From Deltaproteobacteria bacterium (GTDB lineage Bacteria; Myxococcota; Kuafuiibacteriia; Kuafuiibacteriales; Kuafuiibacteriaceae), in the NCBI GenBank assembly GCA_016713425.1, contig JADJPE010000005.1:1488001-1552000 (forward strand): 64,000 nt of DNA. Reading direction: 5' to 3'. The position numbers and the translations under genes are program-made. How positions within the stretch are numbered: position 1 is the stretch's first letter; each line of letters starts with the position of its first letter. This document shows, one piece after another, positions 33,306-43,071 of the stretch. The notes beneath the pieces were generated by a model. The model saw only the letters and a list, made by a program, of their open reading frames with translations. It was not told where the DNA came from and did no database searches.

Positions 33306-34865
33306 ATGCTTCAACCGCGGCGTGGGGGCGGTACGGTCGCGCTCCGTCTCCTCGCATCGCTTGTGTCCGTCTCGTGCCATGATCTCGTTGTCTTCAAGGA
33401 GCCTCCGCCTCTCGAAGGGGTCTTCGTCGTTGTCATCGAAGATCCTGCCGATGACACGAAGCCGAAGCGATACATGGTTCGACGCCGAGAGGAGCTCGAC
33501 GCATTGCAGCTATCGGCAGAGCCCGGGCAGCTCTATATCCTCGACTACGCCTGCGAAATCCCGTGTCAGCTCCAGAGCCCGCAAGCGCTCACTGGGACCG
33601 TTGAGCTGAGACGAAGGGATGTCGGCGAGCCGCTTGCGGTCCCGGAATCCAACCGAGTGTACGCGGCGAGGCTTACGGAGTCTGAGTTGTCGGACTGGGT
33701 TCCAGCGCCCTGGCCGCCGCATCCGCTCGAGTCGTTCGATTTGCCGTTGCGTATGCTTTCGGCTTGCTCTGGCGAAGCTTTGTTACAGAGGGTGGAGCTG
33801 GTCGGTGATTCGGAGCGCCTTAGCTTTCGGGATTTCGTGTTTGCGGGCCCGGTCGGAGATGACCACGTTGCGATCGGGGTTGTGGATGATACGTGGTGTG
33901 ATCGATGGGGATCGAGCTCTTCTCCATGGCTGTATCCAACGGCGGGGAGATCGGCCCTGTATCTGTTGAGCGCGCCGGACGAAGGGCCCCCCAAAGATGG
34001 CCGAGTGACGCCCATCTTGTCGTCCGATCATGCGCCGCTTGCGGGGATGCTCGTGGATCGCGATCAGCCCGAGCCTCGGTTTCTTATTCTCGATAGGTAC
34101 GGCGAGTTTCATGCGTACGACTTCGACCCAAGTTCGAACACGCTTTCCGTGGCGCCGGCTGATGTTGGCGCATTGCCGCCCGAAGATTATTCCTGCATTG
34201 AGCGCGCTGAAATGTCATCGAAGGCCGGCGATGATATCCTGTTGCTCACGACGAGCTATGGCACTGATCGTCTCGCGTTCCTTCCTCAGCGATCGCGCGG
34301 CCGCGAATGGATGCCGCTCGCTTCCGCCGTACCGTCCCAAGGTTCGTACGTTTCGCGCAGTTCGTACGGTCGGCCCTCCATTGTCTGGCTTGGCGATGAG
34401 GCCTACATCGCCGGCCTCGGCGACCAGCTCGTAAGTTGGGATTCGGCAGAGGCGGGAGCGCCGCGCATAGTACGCCATCTGGGCGAGAAGTATCTTTATC
34501 CTCTAGGTCTCGAGGCTACGGCAGATGGTGGACTGATCTTCGCGTCGAGCTTAGTTGAGCGAAGTCAGGTGGTGCGAATGAACGCTTCAAGGGAGACGGA
34601 ACGACTCTTCGTGCTTCCGGAGATCAAGGACCTTGGGGTGTTCGATCGAATCCTTTTCGTCGCCCTCAGGTATGGAGGCTTCCGATACTTCAGTTTCGAT
34701 CGCATGCAGGAGATCCGCGGAGACCAAGTTCCTCTTCCTGGAACGATCTACAGGACATTTCGCCTGCGAGACATGATCGTTCGAGTTTATTCCTCGGACG
34801 CGTTTTGGGTCGACTTCGTGCGCCCGGGCTTCGGCCTTGACGGCGCGTTGGGCTGCAAGTTCTAG
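33306..34865 (+). CDS. Predicted lipoprotein, paralogue A of a tandem pair
   Basis: 519 residues. The N-terminus MLQPRRGGGTVALRLLASLV then SVSC looks like a lipoprotein signal, though the -3 residue is atypical. The mature protein begins HDLVVFKEPPPLEGVFVVVI and shares block after block with the next gene: DPADDTKPKRYMVR, RREELDALQLSAEPGQLYIL, DYACE…PCQL, then E(L)RRRDVGEPLAVPESNR. The rest resembles a beta-propeller-like repeat protein (LLILDRYGEFHAYDF-type segments) and ends FWVDFVRPGFGLDGALGCKF. No named family is recognised. It is 13 bp upstream of its paralogue, clearly an operon. Confidence 0.75.
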   Translation: MLQPRRGGGTVALRLLASLVSVSCHDLVVFKEPPPLEGVFVVVIEDPADDTKPKRYMVRRREELDALQLSAEPGQLYILDYACEIPCQLQSPQALTGTVELRRRDVGEPLAVPESNRVYAARLTESELSDWVPAPWPPHPLESFDLPLRMLSACSGEALLQRVELVGDSERLSFRDFVFAGPVGDDHVAIGVVDDTWCDRWGSSSSPWLYPTAGRSALYLLSAPDEGPPKDGRVTPILSSDHAPLAGMLVDRDQPEPRFLILDRYGEFHAYDFDPSSNTLSVAPADVGALPPEDYSCIERAEMSSKAGDDILLLTTSYGTDRLAFLPQRSRGREWMPLASAVPSQGSYVSRSSYGRPSIVWLGDEAYIAGLGDQLVSWDSAEAGAPRIVRHLGEKYLYPLGLEATADGGLIFASSLVERSQVVRMNASRETERLFVLPEIKDLGVFDRILFVALRYGGFRYFSFDRMQEIRGDQVPLPGTIYRTFRLRDMIVRVYSSDAFWVDFVRPGFGLDGALGCKF

Positions 34866-34878
34866 GGGTGCGAGGCTC

Positions 34879-36522
34879 GTGGTGCGCAAGAAGCCATGGT
34901 TGTGGTTCCCGCTGGTTGGCTTGCTTTCTTCTTGCGTCGAGACCGTTTCTAGAGAGCTGCCACCTCTCGAAGGATCTTTCGCAGTCATTATCATCGACCC
35001 GGCTGATTCCACGAAGCCCAAACGGTACATGGTGCGAACGCGCTCGGAGCTCGAGGAGCTACCCATCGTGGCCGAACCAGGTGATATCTACGTCCTCGAC
35101 TACGCGTGTGACGAGATGCCGTGTCAGCTCAAGACGAAAGCGGTGTTTGGCGCCGACGAACTGAGAAAGCGCGAGGGCGAGGAGCTCCTGATCCCGAAGT
35201 CCAACCGCATCTATTCGGCGCACATCAGCGCATCAGGATCGTCCGCCTGGAGCTCGTTCAACTCATGGCCACCGCCTCCGCTGGTCGACTACGATGTACC
35301 GAAAGGCGAAAACCAACAAGGCTGGTGCGCGTGCGAGGCTTCAGTGGACCGTGTGAGGCTGACTGGACCGGGCAAGCTCCCGGACGACTTTGGGTTTGCG
35401 AGTCCAGTTGGCGAAAAGCACGTCGCGGTTTCACTGGTCTATGGCACTGCCACGCAGACCAGCACTACGACGTGCGAAGGTTTCCGTAACTCGGAGAAGG
35501 CGACTTCGTTCTTCTACATCGTCCGAATTCCGGAATACTCCGACCCGCAGAAGAATGAGCAACTACCCGCAACTGTCTTCGATGAAACACGAACTGAGGG
35601 ACCCATCAAGTTTGGCAGTCTCACGTCGGTCTTGGTGAGCGGAGAGACTGAAGAAGACCTAGAGCTGCTGCTTCTCAATCGATATGGCGAGTTTCACAGC
35701 TTTGCTTTCAATGCGGAGACCGGCGTACTTACTTCAACCGAGAGCGCTCTTGCGAACGTCGATCTTGAGGAACCAAAGAAGTGTTTCCAGCAATCCGAGC
35801 TCTCGACGGCGAATGGCGACGACCTATTCCTCCTGACAAGAAACGTTGTGAGCGACAGCGAAAAAAACCGCACGACAACCGCGCGTCTTCGATACTTGAA
35901 GTCTCGCGAGGAGAAGAGCTGGAAGCTGCTGGATAGCGAAGAATCGACGGTGTATGAGAAAATCAGACCACGAATTGTTTGGGTGGAAGATGTTGCATTT
36001 TTCACGGGCTATGATCAAGAACTCACGCGGTGGGAGCCCAGCTCTGGTGCGGTTGAAACGGTATCGCTGTCCAGCCAGCCGCTACCAAGGTTTGTGAGTG
36101 GAATCGCCCCTGTATCAAGCGATCGATATCTCGTCGTCGCGAGCGATGAAGGCGATCAGCCCGCACAAGTTTTTGCTGTCTCGGGTTCGAGCTCCACGCA
36201 CCTGCTCAGCACCCGTCTCAAATCACCGATCAACGATGTTGACCTGTTTGATCGAGTCCTTTTCGCTAACTCGTATGAAGGAGCTTTCCAGTTCTACAGC
36301 CTCGCTCGAGCAGAGAAAGGAAGCATGAATGCGGACAATTCAGAGATCTGTAAGAGTCTCGGGAATCCGGGTGGACTGATCTCGATTTCTGGCGACATGC
36401 ATCGAGCTTTTCGCCTGCGAGACCGGATTGTGCGCGTCTACGAAGATACGGACGGCGTTTGGTGGGTCGATTTCTTACGCATTCATTTTGGAGTCGATCA
36501 GCTCACTCAGTGTGAGTTCTGA
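34879..36522 (+). CDS. Predicted lipoprotein, paralogue B of a tandem pair
   Basis: About 547 residues from GTG 34879 (GTG 34882 also possible), with GGGGTGCGAGG upstream. Signal VVRKKPWLWFPLVGLLSSC has a clean lipobox (LSSC). It parallels paralogue A through the whole length: LPPLEGSFAVIIIDPADSTK, YMVRTRSELEELPIVAEPGD, CDEMPCQLKTK, LIPKSNRIYSAHI, LLNRYGEFHSFAFN, and the end WWVDFLRIHFGVDQLTQCEF. Identity is moderate, so the duplication is not recent. Its sequence is AT-richer and Lys/Glu-richer than most neighbours. Function unknown; probably surface or periplasmic. Confidence 0.8.
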   Translation: MVRKKPWLWFPLVGLLSSCVETVSRELPPLEGSFAVIIIDPADSTKPKRYMVRTRSELEELPIVAEPGDIYVLDYACDEMPCQLKTKAVFGADELRKREGEELLIPKSNRIYSAHISASGSSAWSSFNSWPPPPLVDYDVPKGENQQGWCACEASVDRVRLTGPGKLPDDFGFASPVGEKHVAVSLVYGTATQTSTTTCEGFRNSEKATSFFYIVRIPEYSDPQKNEQLPATVFDETRTEGPIKFGSLTSVLVSGETEEDLELLLLNRYGEFHSFAFNAETGVLTSTESALANVDLEEPKKCFQQSELSTANGDDLFLLTRNVVSDSEKNRTTTARLRYLKSREEKSWKLLDSEESTVYEKIRPRIVWVEDVAFFTGYDQELTRWEPSSGAVETVSLSSQPLPRFVSGIAPVSSDRYLVVASDEGDQPAQVFAVSGSSSTHLLSTRLKSPINDVDLFDRVLFANSYEGAFQFYSLARAEKGSMNADNSEICKSLGNPGGLISISGDMHRAFRLRDRIVRVYEDTDGVWWVDFLRIHFGVDQLTQCEF

Positions 36523-36837
36523 CGCTGGCGCGGATATTCTGGCGTGGATATTTGACTCTCTCGACGGGGCGGAGAGAGGCTCCTGGAGGGTGAGGAGATA
36601 TCGTATGTTGCCGTTGATTCTCCCAATCGAGCGCATGTCAGGAGGAGAAGGTCTCTGCATGAACCTGCAAGGCGTTGCTCATCTCTGCGAGGATGGCTTC
36701 CGTTTTCGTGATGTGATTTAGCATGGCCTCCGGCCTGCAATGCTTGGCGTGCGGGGCCGTCGAACCACGCAACCTCGGAAAAGGTGCGCACGACGTAGGT
36801 CGGGTGCGTGGTGGTGCGACAGGACGCGGGAGGATGA
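36523..36837. other. Intergenic region upstream of pilY1
   Basis: 315 bp with no supported gene. It contains a GGATATT-TGGCGTGGATATTT direct repeat near 36533-36551 and purine-rich stretches; a ribosome-binding site (GGGAGG, 36828-36833) serves pilY1. No convincing -35/-10 pair or terminator was found. Confidence 0.4.
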
Positions 36838-39800
36838 ATGTTTGCGTACGCCGTCGTTGCTGTTCTTGTTGGGGGTTCTGTTCCAACGCAGAGCACACCA
36901 GACCAAGTTCACCTTCTCAAGGCCGCGGACGGTCGACCAAACATCGAGTTGGTGCTCGACAGCTCAGGGTCGATGAAGTGGGGCGGTCCGGAGAGCGGCT
37001 CGCCGGTGCCGGTGTCGGAGTGTACGAGCTATTGGTCGGCCTGCTCCGCCAGTGGCGCGCCGTACGCATGCAATGCGAACAGCACGAACAGTGGCGGTGT
37101 GCTCAAGCTGGTGAAGACCGATCAACTCAAAGCGCTTCTTACGGGCTGCACGAACGCGACGGATGGCATTCTCGATAAGTGGCATGATCGCGTGCAGTTC
37201 GCGGTTCGCGAGTTCGGTGGCGCGCGAACCTGGATCCTCCCCGGCGCCGATTTTGGCGCAAACCTCACGTCGCTCGAGTTGGCGGTGCGCGGGCTCCCCG
37301 CGTCCGGCGACACGCCGTTGACGCCCGCACATGCGCTTGCGGCCCAGCATATGCACACCAACCTCAACGCGACGAACACGAGAGACTGTCGTCAGAACTA
37401 CGTCTTGCTCCTCACCGACGGCGACGGAAACTCGGGTGACAATTTCGTTGCCTATGACTGGGAGTGCCATGGGACCGAGGCTCCGGTCACGAGCGCCGAC
37501 GTTTCCTGGGCGGACCCGTCGGAAGGTGCTGCCTATATTTATCGACGCGCGAGCAATGATGAGCTGGCCGACAACTTGTGCGATCCCGCACTTCCGTCGT
37601 CGCAATCCATCGGAACATACGCGATCGGCTTCTACACGGGGATCATGGCCGACAACAACTTGACGAACGTCGCGGAGGCGGGTGGTGGTGCGTTTTACTC
37701 GGCCACGAACTATGCGTCGCTCGACCACGCGTTCAATGAGATCATCACGTCGATCGTGGGACGTTCCGCAGTGAACTTTCAGGGCGGGAATGTCGCGAAC
37801 GACGGTGTGCTCCAAGGTAACTGGATTTACGTTTCGCCCTGGTCTCCAAGCACGCCCGGACAGTGGGTGGGTAACACGCGCAAGTACGAGCTGTTTCCGT
37901 TCGATTCGAACGGGCAGTTCGATGCTACGCGCGATGATACCTTCTTCGTGCTCGACGGAACGGAGCTTGTCGTCAACGGTGAGCCGCGCGACGTGTGGTC
38001 GGGCCAGACGGGCGGCGCGGCGCGGATCGGCGGTGTGGCCTCGAAGATCAACGACGCACGCGGTGGTTTGGGGTCATCTCCTCCCGGAAGCCCGTACACA
38101 CGAAACATCAAGACATGGAAGGCGAATCAGCCTTTCGCCGACTACCTGAAGTTTGGCGCGGGGACCGGTGGTCTCTCTCCCGATGACACGTGGTCGAGCA
38201 GCTTCTGCGATCATATGCGGCTCGTGAACTACATCCATGGCTACACCTACGATGTAAGCGATTGCGCGGCGTGCAATGCGGCTGGCGATGCGGGCTGTGC
38301 ACCGGTGGCCAACGCTTGGCCGATCGGCGCCTCGGTGGACAGTCCCACGGTGCTCGTGAAATACGCCGCTGATTGTGAGTCAGCTTCTGGTCGATGTTTC
38401 CTCGTGACCGGTACGTTGGGGGGTACGCTCGAGATCTATGATGCCTACAGCGGTGATGAGGTTGCGGCCATCGTTCCGGGCGAGCTCTTGAACCCGATGG
38501 GCGCTGGGAGTGGTGCGGTGACGCCGATCGCGAACGACTACCTGCGCGACATCTACAGTCAGCCAAACCTCGATGCGCCTGTCCGCTTCTATGTCGATGG
38601 TGGCGTACGCCTCTACCATGACGATCAGAACGGAAACGGCTACATCGACGGCAGTGAGTCCGCCAACATCATCTTTTCTCTTGGGCGAGGTGGGCGCGAG
38701 ACGATTCTCATTCCGGTCCGCGCTGGATTCGATGGCAACCCGACGGTGGCGGCCGGCAACCAACCGCGTGTTCTCGCGCCGTTCGATGAGCCGGCTGACA
38801 CGGCGTATGTGCATCTCCAGGACCTGTGGGCGTCTCCGGCTTCATCCGAGCTCCGGATTTCCGGTCAGACGCGCCCCGTCGTGGGTTTTGGCTCTGGTCA
38901 TATGCGGAGCCTGGATGCGCCGCGCGCGCGCATGGGCGGGAGCTTGCCTCTCATGTCGCATGCTCAACCAAACTTCGTCTCGGTCATACCGGATGGAGGT
39001 CTTGCTTCTGGGTGTGCCGCGTTCATGCAGGCCAATGGTTTGAGCGCGCTGATGTGCGATCCCATCGCGTACGCGGAGTCTCTTGGGTTGGTATCCGGTC
39101 CTTTGACGCCTTGCACACCCTGCGAAGAGAACTCACTTACGCCGACGTCCTGCGGCGCGGCACCGTATTGCTATGACTGGCCTGGCTATGGCCTGTTGGA
39201 GCCTTCGCTCGCGCCACCGCACGCGGTCACCACAGGACCCATGGCTTGGCATGATGCGGCTGGGAATCGGGCGGTGGCCTTTAGGTTCCGTTTCGATCGA
39301 CTCGATCTGCAGGATGACGACTGCGTTCTCGTGCAGAACGGCGAGGGGCGCACGGTGCAGTCCTTCTGTGGTGTTGGTGTGGCGCAGTGGACGGACTGGG
39401 TCTACGGCGAACAAGTCAGGCTTCAGTTCTTGACTGACGGGCACGATACGAGTGCCGCGACCGGCTTTGCGATCTCCGATGTGGAGGTCGTCCTTGAGCC
39501 TCCGGCGATGGGCGCTTGTGTGGCGTGTGATGCGGATGGCAATGGCGCGTGCAGCGGCGCCGAAGTGGCGGACGCCGTCGCGCTTGGTTCGCTGTGGTGC
39601 GACGTCGATGGGGATGGCGAATGCAGCGGTGTCGAATGCGGTCCATCGGTGCCCACGACACCTGGTGTCTACGTCATGGATCTCGAGACGTGGGCGGACA
39701 GCGGTGACGTGCGTGATGCGCTCCTCATGCGATTCGCGAAGGAGTGCGGGACTGGTCCTCGGTGGGGTAACGAGGTTTGCTATGATGCGACCACCTCGCC

Positions 39801-40668
39801 CGACCTCAATCACATGATTTTTCCGATTTCGGCCGAGGTCTCTCGCCTCGAAGATGGTGGCGTGCTTCGCGCCTGGTATGTCGGTGATGAGGGTGGCCAG
39901 ATTTGGAAGTTCTACTATGATGTCGCGGCGACCGACTGGCGCGCACGGCGCCTCGCGCACTTCAACAACGACGGTGTTTCGGCGGCTTCTAAAGATTTTC
40001 GAAAGATCTTCACGAAGCTCGAGCTCGTTCACTCGACCTGCAATGGGGCACGATCGGTGGGGCTCTACGGCGGCACCGGCAATATTCAGCGAGCGAGCGA
40101 GTTCGACAACATCCAGAATCCGGCGGTCACGACACCTCCGAGCGGAAATGCCGGCCAGAGAGATATCTTGTTCGTGGTGTGGGACTCCGAAAAGATGCCC
40201 GCGGGCGGCACGAATCTCGACCTGATGTACAACGTGACCGACCTGAAGAAGATCGACGATCCGACGCAGGCCGCGGTCGACGGCTATTTCATTGAACTGC
40301 TCGACGACGAGAAGCTCCTAAGAAACGCGTTGGTGTTCGGTGGTGTCGCGTTCTTCAAGACCTATCAGCCCTCGGTGGGCGCTGAGGAGTGTGTTTCCGC
40401 CTCGGGTTTGGATCGAGCCTATGCGTTCGACAATTGTACCGCCGAGGCCGTTGCAGATGGCAATGGCAATGGAGCGACCGGCGAGGTGGCCGACCGGGCC
40501 GTGTGGCAAGGGAGCACGGATATCGGAAATCCTCTTCAGCTCTTTGCACCAAAGGGAATGGATCCCTTCGTGTCGGTGCTCGATCAGAACACCGAGAATG
40601 CGGCGGCGATACTTTCTTCGAAACAGTTCCGCAAGGGGTTGAGTCTTGTGTTGTTCCGATTGCTCTAG
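36838..40668 (+). CDS. pilY1: PilY1-like type IV pilus tip/assembly protein
   Basis: 1276 residues, typical of PilY1, the pilus tip-associated adhesin and regulator. An N-terminal von Willebrand A domain shows the MIDAS motif DSSGSM (about 41-46) with later MIDAS residues in SGDTPLTPAHAL and LLLTDGDGNSGDN. The C-terminal half is the PilY1 beta-propeller, including FYVDGGVRLYHDDQNGNGYI with a calcium-type DxNxNGYID loop, IIFSLGRGGRETILIPV, and GDEGGQIWKFYYDV. Two Cys-rich DADGNGACSGAEV-like segments resemble dockerin or EF-hand loops. A stop immediately precedes the ATG in frame, fixing the start; the signal peptide (MFAYAVVAVLVGGSVPTQST) is weak and lacks basic residues. The minor pilins are 17 kb away. 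Confidence 0.9.
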   Translation: MFAYAVVAVLVGGSVPTQSTPDQVHLLKAADGRPNIELVLDSSGSMKWGGPESGSPVPVSECTSYWSACSASGAPYACNANSTNSGGVLKLVKTDQLKALLTGCTNATDGILDKWHDRVQFAVREFGGARTWILPGADFGANLTSLELAVRGLPASGDTPLTPAHALAAQHMHTNLNATNTRDCRQNYVLLLTDGDGNSGDNFVAYDWECHGTEAPVTSADVSWADPSEGAAYIYRRASNDELADNLCDPALPSSQSIGTYAIGFYTGIMADNNLTNVAEAGGGAFYSATNYASLDHAFNEIITSIVGRSAVNFQGGNVANDGVLQGNWIYVSPWSPSTPGQWVGNTRKYELFPFDSNGQFDATRDDTFFVLDGTELVVNGEPRDVWSGQTGGAARIGGVASKINDARGGLGSSPPGSPYTRNIKTWKANQPFADYLKFGAGTGGLSPDDTWSSSFCDHMRLVNYIHGYTYDVSDCAACNAAGDAGCAPVANAWPIGASVDSPTVLVKYAADCESASGRCFLVTGTLGGTLEIYDAYSGDEVAAIVPGELLNPMGAGSGAVTPIANDYLRDIYSQPNLDAPVRFYVDGGVRLYHDDQNGNGYIDGSESANIIFSLGRGGRETILIPVRAGFDGNPTVAAGNQPRVLAPFDEPADTAYVHLQDLWASPASSELRISGQTRPVVGFGSGHMRSLDAPRARMGGSLPLMSHAQPNFVSVIPDGGLASGCAAFMQANGLSALMCDPIAYAESLGLVSGPLTPCTPCEENSLTPTSCGAAPYCYDWPGYGLLEPSLAPPHAVTTGPMAWHDAAGNRAVAFRFRFDRLDLQDDDCVLVQNGEGRTVQSFCGVGVAQWTDWVYGEQVRLQFLTDGHDTSAATGFAISDVEVVLEPPAMGACVACDADGNGACSGAEVADAVALGSLWCDVDGDGECSGVECGPSVPTTPGVYVMDLETWADSGDVRDALLMRFAKECGTGPRWGNEVCYDATTSPDLNHMIFPISAEVSRLEDGGVLRAWYVGDEGGQIWKFYYDVAATDWRARRLAHFNNDGVSAASKDFRKIFTKLELVHSTCNGARSVGLYGGTGNIQRASEFDNIQNPAVTTPPSGNAGQRDILFVVWDSEKMPAGGTNLDLMYNVTDLKKIDDPTQAAVDGYFIELLDDEKLLRNALVFGGVAFFKTYQPSVGAEECVSASGLDRAYAFDNCTAEAVADGNGNGATGEVADRAVWQGSTDIGNPLQLFAPKGMDPFVSVLDQNTENAAAILSSKQFRKGLSLVLFRLL

Positions 40669-40718
40669 CGCGTCGGGCGGGCGACCGGGCTGGCTGAGTG
40701 CAAGGAGGAGGATTTGAG

Positions 40719-41135
40719 ATGCGTAGTATGATGCTTGTTTTCACGGCGGCCGTTCACTTGGCCGTCATCCTCCCGGCCGCCGAAGGTGTCGCGAAGCCGC
40801 GCCGCCCGCTCACGGCGGAGGAGATCAAGGCGAAGTCCTTCACGGACAAGCACGCTGTCGTGGAAGGTGTGCTCCACAAGGTCGACGACGGGGTTGTGTT
40901 CATCGCGGTTCCGCTCGCTCCCAAGACGGACGTGGCGAGTTTGTTGAGGCGCGGCGCGCTTCAGCCGGGCCAGCTCAAGGATGCGCCCAAGGGCACCTAT
41001 CTTCGGTACTTCACCATTGTTCCCGGAGGCCCAACAGCCCCGATGTTCAAGCGAAGGATGGGGAAGCGGGTTGCGCTCTCGATCGTCCGCGACACGGCGG
41101 GCGCATGGTACGTCGAGGATATCGCCACGAAGTAG
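40719..41135 (+). CDS. Small exported protein downstream of pilY1
   Basis: 138 residues from ATG 40719, preceded by the strong ribosome-binding site AAGGAGGAGGA. A clear signal peptide (MRSMMLVFTAAVHLAVILPA) is followed by a compact domain: KPRRPLTAEEIKAKSFTDKH, VVEGVLHKVDDGVVFIAVPL, RMGKRVALSIVRDTAGAWYV. No family is recognised. It sits 50 bp after pilY1 on the same strand and probably belongs to that transcript, so it may be a periplasmic partner of the pilus tip protein. Confidence 0.75.
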   Translation: MRSMMLVFTAAVHLAVILPAAEGVAKPRRPLTAEEIKAKSFTDKHAVVEGVLHKVDDGVVFIAVPLAPKTDVASLLRRGALQPGQLKDAPKGTYLRYFTIVPGGPTAPMFKRRMGKRVALSIVRDTAGAWYVEDIATK

Positions 41136-41149
41136 AGATTTGCGTGCTT

Positions 41150-42850
41150 CTATCGAGCGATGCAGTCGTTCGGGACGCCGTCTTCGTTGAACCCGTGACT
41201 TTGGACGAATGAGCAGATGCGGGCCGTGACTTCGGGCAGAGGCGCATCGCACGCCGGGTCACTCGCGCGTACCTTCGCGACGAGGAGTTGTCCGACGAAA
41301 TCGAATTGAAACGTCTTTGCGTTGGGCCGGCCGCGGATGAGCTGTGGCTCGGGGACGCCGGTGTCGGATTCGTCGAAATTCCAGCCGAGCGACATGGCTG
41401 ACCCATCGCTTCCGAGGTCGACCGCAAGGATGACGTCGACCTGCTTCTGAACGAAGTACATGAGCTCACCATTGTGCTCGAGGGCGAGGGCTTCGAGCTC
41501 CTCGCTCGAGATGGGATCGACGTAGTGAACGGCGAGCGATGGGACGAAGTCTGCATGGCAGCTTCGGTCCGAGAAGGTGACGGTGCAGGTGGTGTCTTCC
41601 GTGACCGTAACCGTCGTGCTCGAGCTCTTGCCTGCAAATGCGCAATCACCGCCCCATTCGACCTCGACCGACGCATCATTGCGTGTCTCCGCAGACAGGT
41701 CGACCATCGACCCAGCGTCCACGCGCAGGGGCAGGCAGGATGTCTCGCTGCTGTTGCACTCGTAGTCGTAGGCGCCGCTGCGAACGTATACGTCGTTGGC
41801 GCTCGATTGATTGATGATCGTGAGCATGAGCTGCGGCTGGGTGGCGGTCGGGGCGGCGGGAATCGTGATGCTCTCCCGAAGGCCTTCGCCGCCTTTGGCG
41901 TCGACGACGTCGAGGTGGACGACCTGATCGCTGTCGGTGACGCCAAACGTAGCCCGTGGCGTTCCCTCGCCCGAGCGCGGGTTCGGGTCCCAGTCGAGCA
42001 GGTAGGGTTTGATGCCGCCTTCGACCGTTGCGACGACCTCGACCTCGCTGCCCGAAGCTTTGGGCTCAAGGCTGAGCGCGACCGTCAACGGGGCTGTTTG
42101 ACCGGCGATTTCGACGATGCTGCGTTCGAGCTGGAGCACGCCGCGCGCATCGCGCGCGAGCACTTCGTAGGCCCGTGCAGACTCGGGCGCGTCCGTGAGC
42201 GTCGAGTTCGTGCCGTTGAAATCGACACCGCCACCCTGGAGCAGCTGACGTCGGATATCGCTCTGTTCGGCCGAGAATCCTCGCGCAATCCAACTCAGCG
42301 CGGGCGTGGTTGAGGAGATCTTCCCGACCGAGTCCTCACCGGTGGCGGAGACGGTGACCGTAGCGCCGGGCGGGATCGAGATGTTCTCGCTGGGTACGAT
42401 GTTCTGCGATGCAGCGCGCACCTTGAGCTTGTACTCGGGCTCGACGGGCGCGGCGAAGACGAATCGGAATGTGCCTACGCCCGTCCGCGCGACGCCTGTC
42501 TGCCCATCCCGATACTTGATGGTGTAGTTGACCGATGCTCGAGCGCCCGGGCTCATCGCCTCGCTGCCTTGCACGAGCAGCCGGTAGCTCTGCGACTCCG
42601 ACTCCCCGGGATAGTAGTAGACTTGGGTGATGACACTGACGGCGCCGGCCGGCTGAGAGGAGGCGACGAAGCTCAGGCCTTCATCTCGACCGAGTCCGCT
42701 GCAGCGGACTCGGACCAATGCATACCCCCCGGGGGTAAGATCCGGGACGTCCTCACCCTGAACACATTTGATTTCGTCCGAGCCACATGAGCCAAAGCCC
42801 ATGAGCGTTGTGCTGAGCGCCACAATGGGTGCGAGCCTCCAGAAGTTCAT
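41150..42850 (-). CDS. Predicted lipoprotein with repeated beta-sandwich segments
   Basis: About 566 residues from ATG 42850, with AGGGGGA 8 bases upstream. Signal MNFWRLAPIVALSTTLMGFG then SC places a lipobox at FGSC. The mature protein contains Ig-like or Big-type beta segments (PPGATVTVSATGEDSVGK, APLTVALSLEPKASGSEVEV) and several Cys residues suggesting disulphides (ECNSSETSCLPL, GGDCAF, TTCTVTFSDRSC). No catalytic motif was seen. It converges with the small exported protein (14 bp between stops). Function unknown. Confidence 0.78.
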   Translation of the reverse strand: MNFWRLAPIVALSTTLMGFGSCGSDEIKCVQGEDVPDLTPGGYALVRVRCSGLGRDEGLSFVASSQPAGAVSVITQVYYYPGESESQSYRLLVQGSEAMSPGARASVNYTIKYRDGQTGVARTGVGTFRFVFAAPVEPEYKLKVRAASQNIVPSENISIPPGATVTVSATGEDSVGKISSTTPALSWIARGFSAEQSDIRRQLLQGGGVDFNGTNSTLTDAPESARAYEVLARDARGVLQLERSIVEIAGQTAPLTVALSLEPKASGSEVEVVATVEGGIKPYLLDWDPNPRSGEGTPRATFGVTDSDQVVHLDVVDAKGGEGLRESITIPAAPTATQPQLMLTIINQSSANDVYVRSGAYDYECNSSETSCLPLRVDAGSMVDLSAETRNDASVEVEWGGDCAFAGKSSSTTVTVTEDTTCTVTFSDRSCHADFVPSLAVHYVDPISSEELEALALEHNGELMYFVQKQVDVILAVDLGSDGSAMSLGWNFDESDTGVPEPQLIRGRPNAKTFQFDFVGQLLVAKVRASDPACDAPLPEVTARICSFVQSHGFNEDGVPNDCIAR

Positions 42851-42924
42851 CAAACGTTCCCCCTGCGCAAGTTGCGGGCCAAGCGTCTAGGTCGGCCTCT
42901 GTGCGACCTTCCCTATATCCCCAG

Positions 42925-42959
42925 TGTCACATGCACGGAAAGCGGGTGTGCACGTGACA
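42925..42959. promoter_or_regulatory. 12-bp inverted repeat upstream of the 41150-42850 gene
   Basis: TGTCACATGCAC (42925-42936) and GTGCACGTGACA (42948-42959) match as inverted arms in 11 of 12 positions, with an 11-nt spacer. It lies 75 bp before the lipoprotein ATG and 113 bp after the stop of the glycoamylase-like gene, so it could be an operator or a terminator. No T-run follows on either strand. The 218-bp gap holds nothing else obvious. Confidence 0.5.
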
Positions 42960-43071
42960 GTCCTGTCTCCGCCCGACGTATGAGGGATATCTTAGGTGGC
43001 CGAAGAGACGTAGTCCGGGATCCGTGCGGTTCTGACTCGTTCGTTGGCATCGCCGCACTCGTCTCGTTCTC

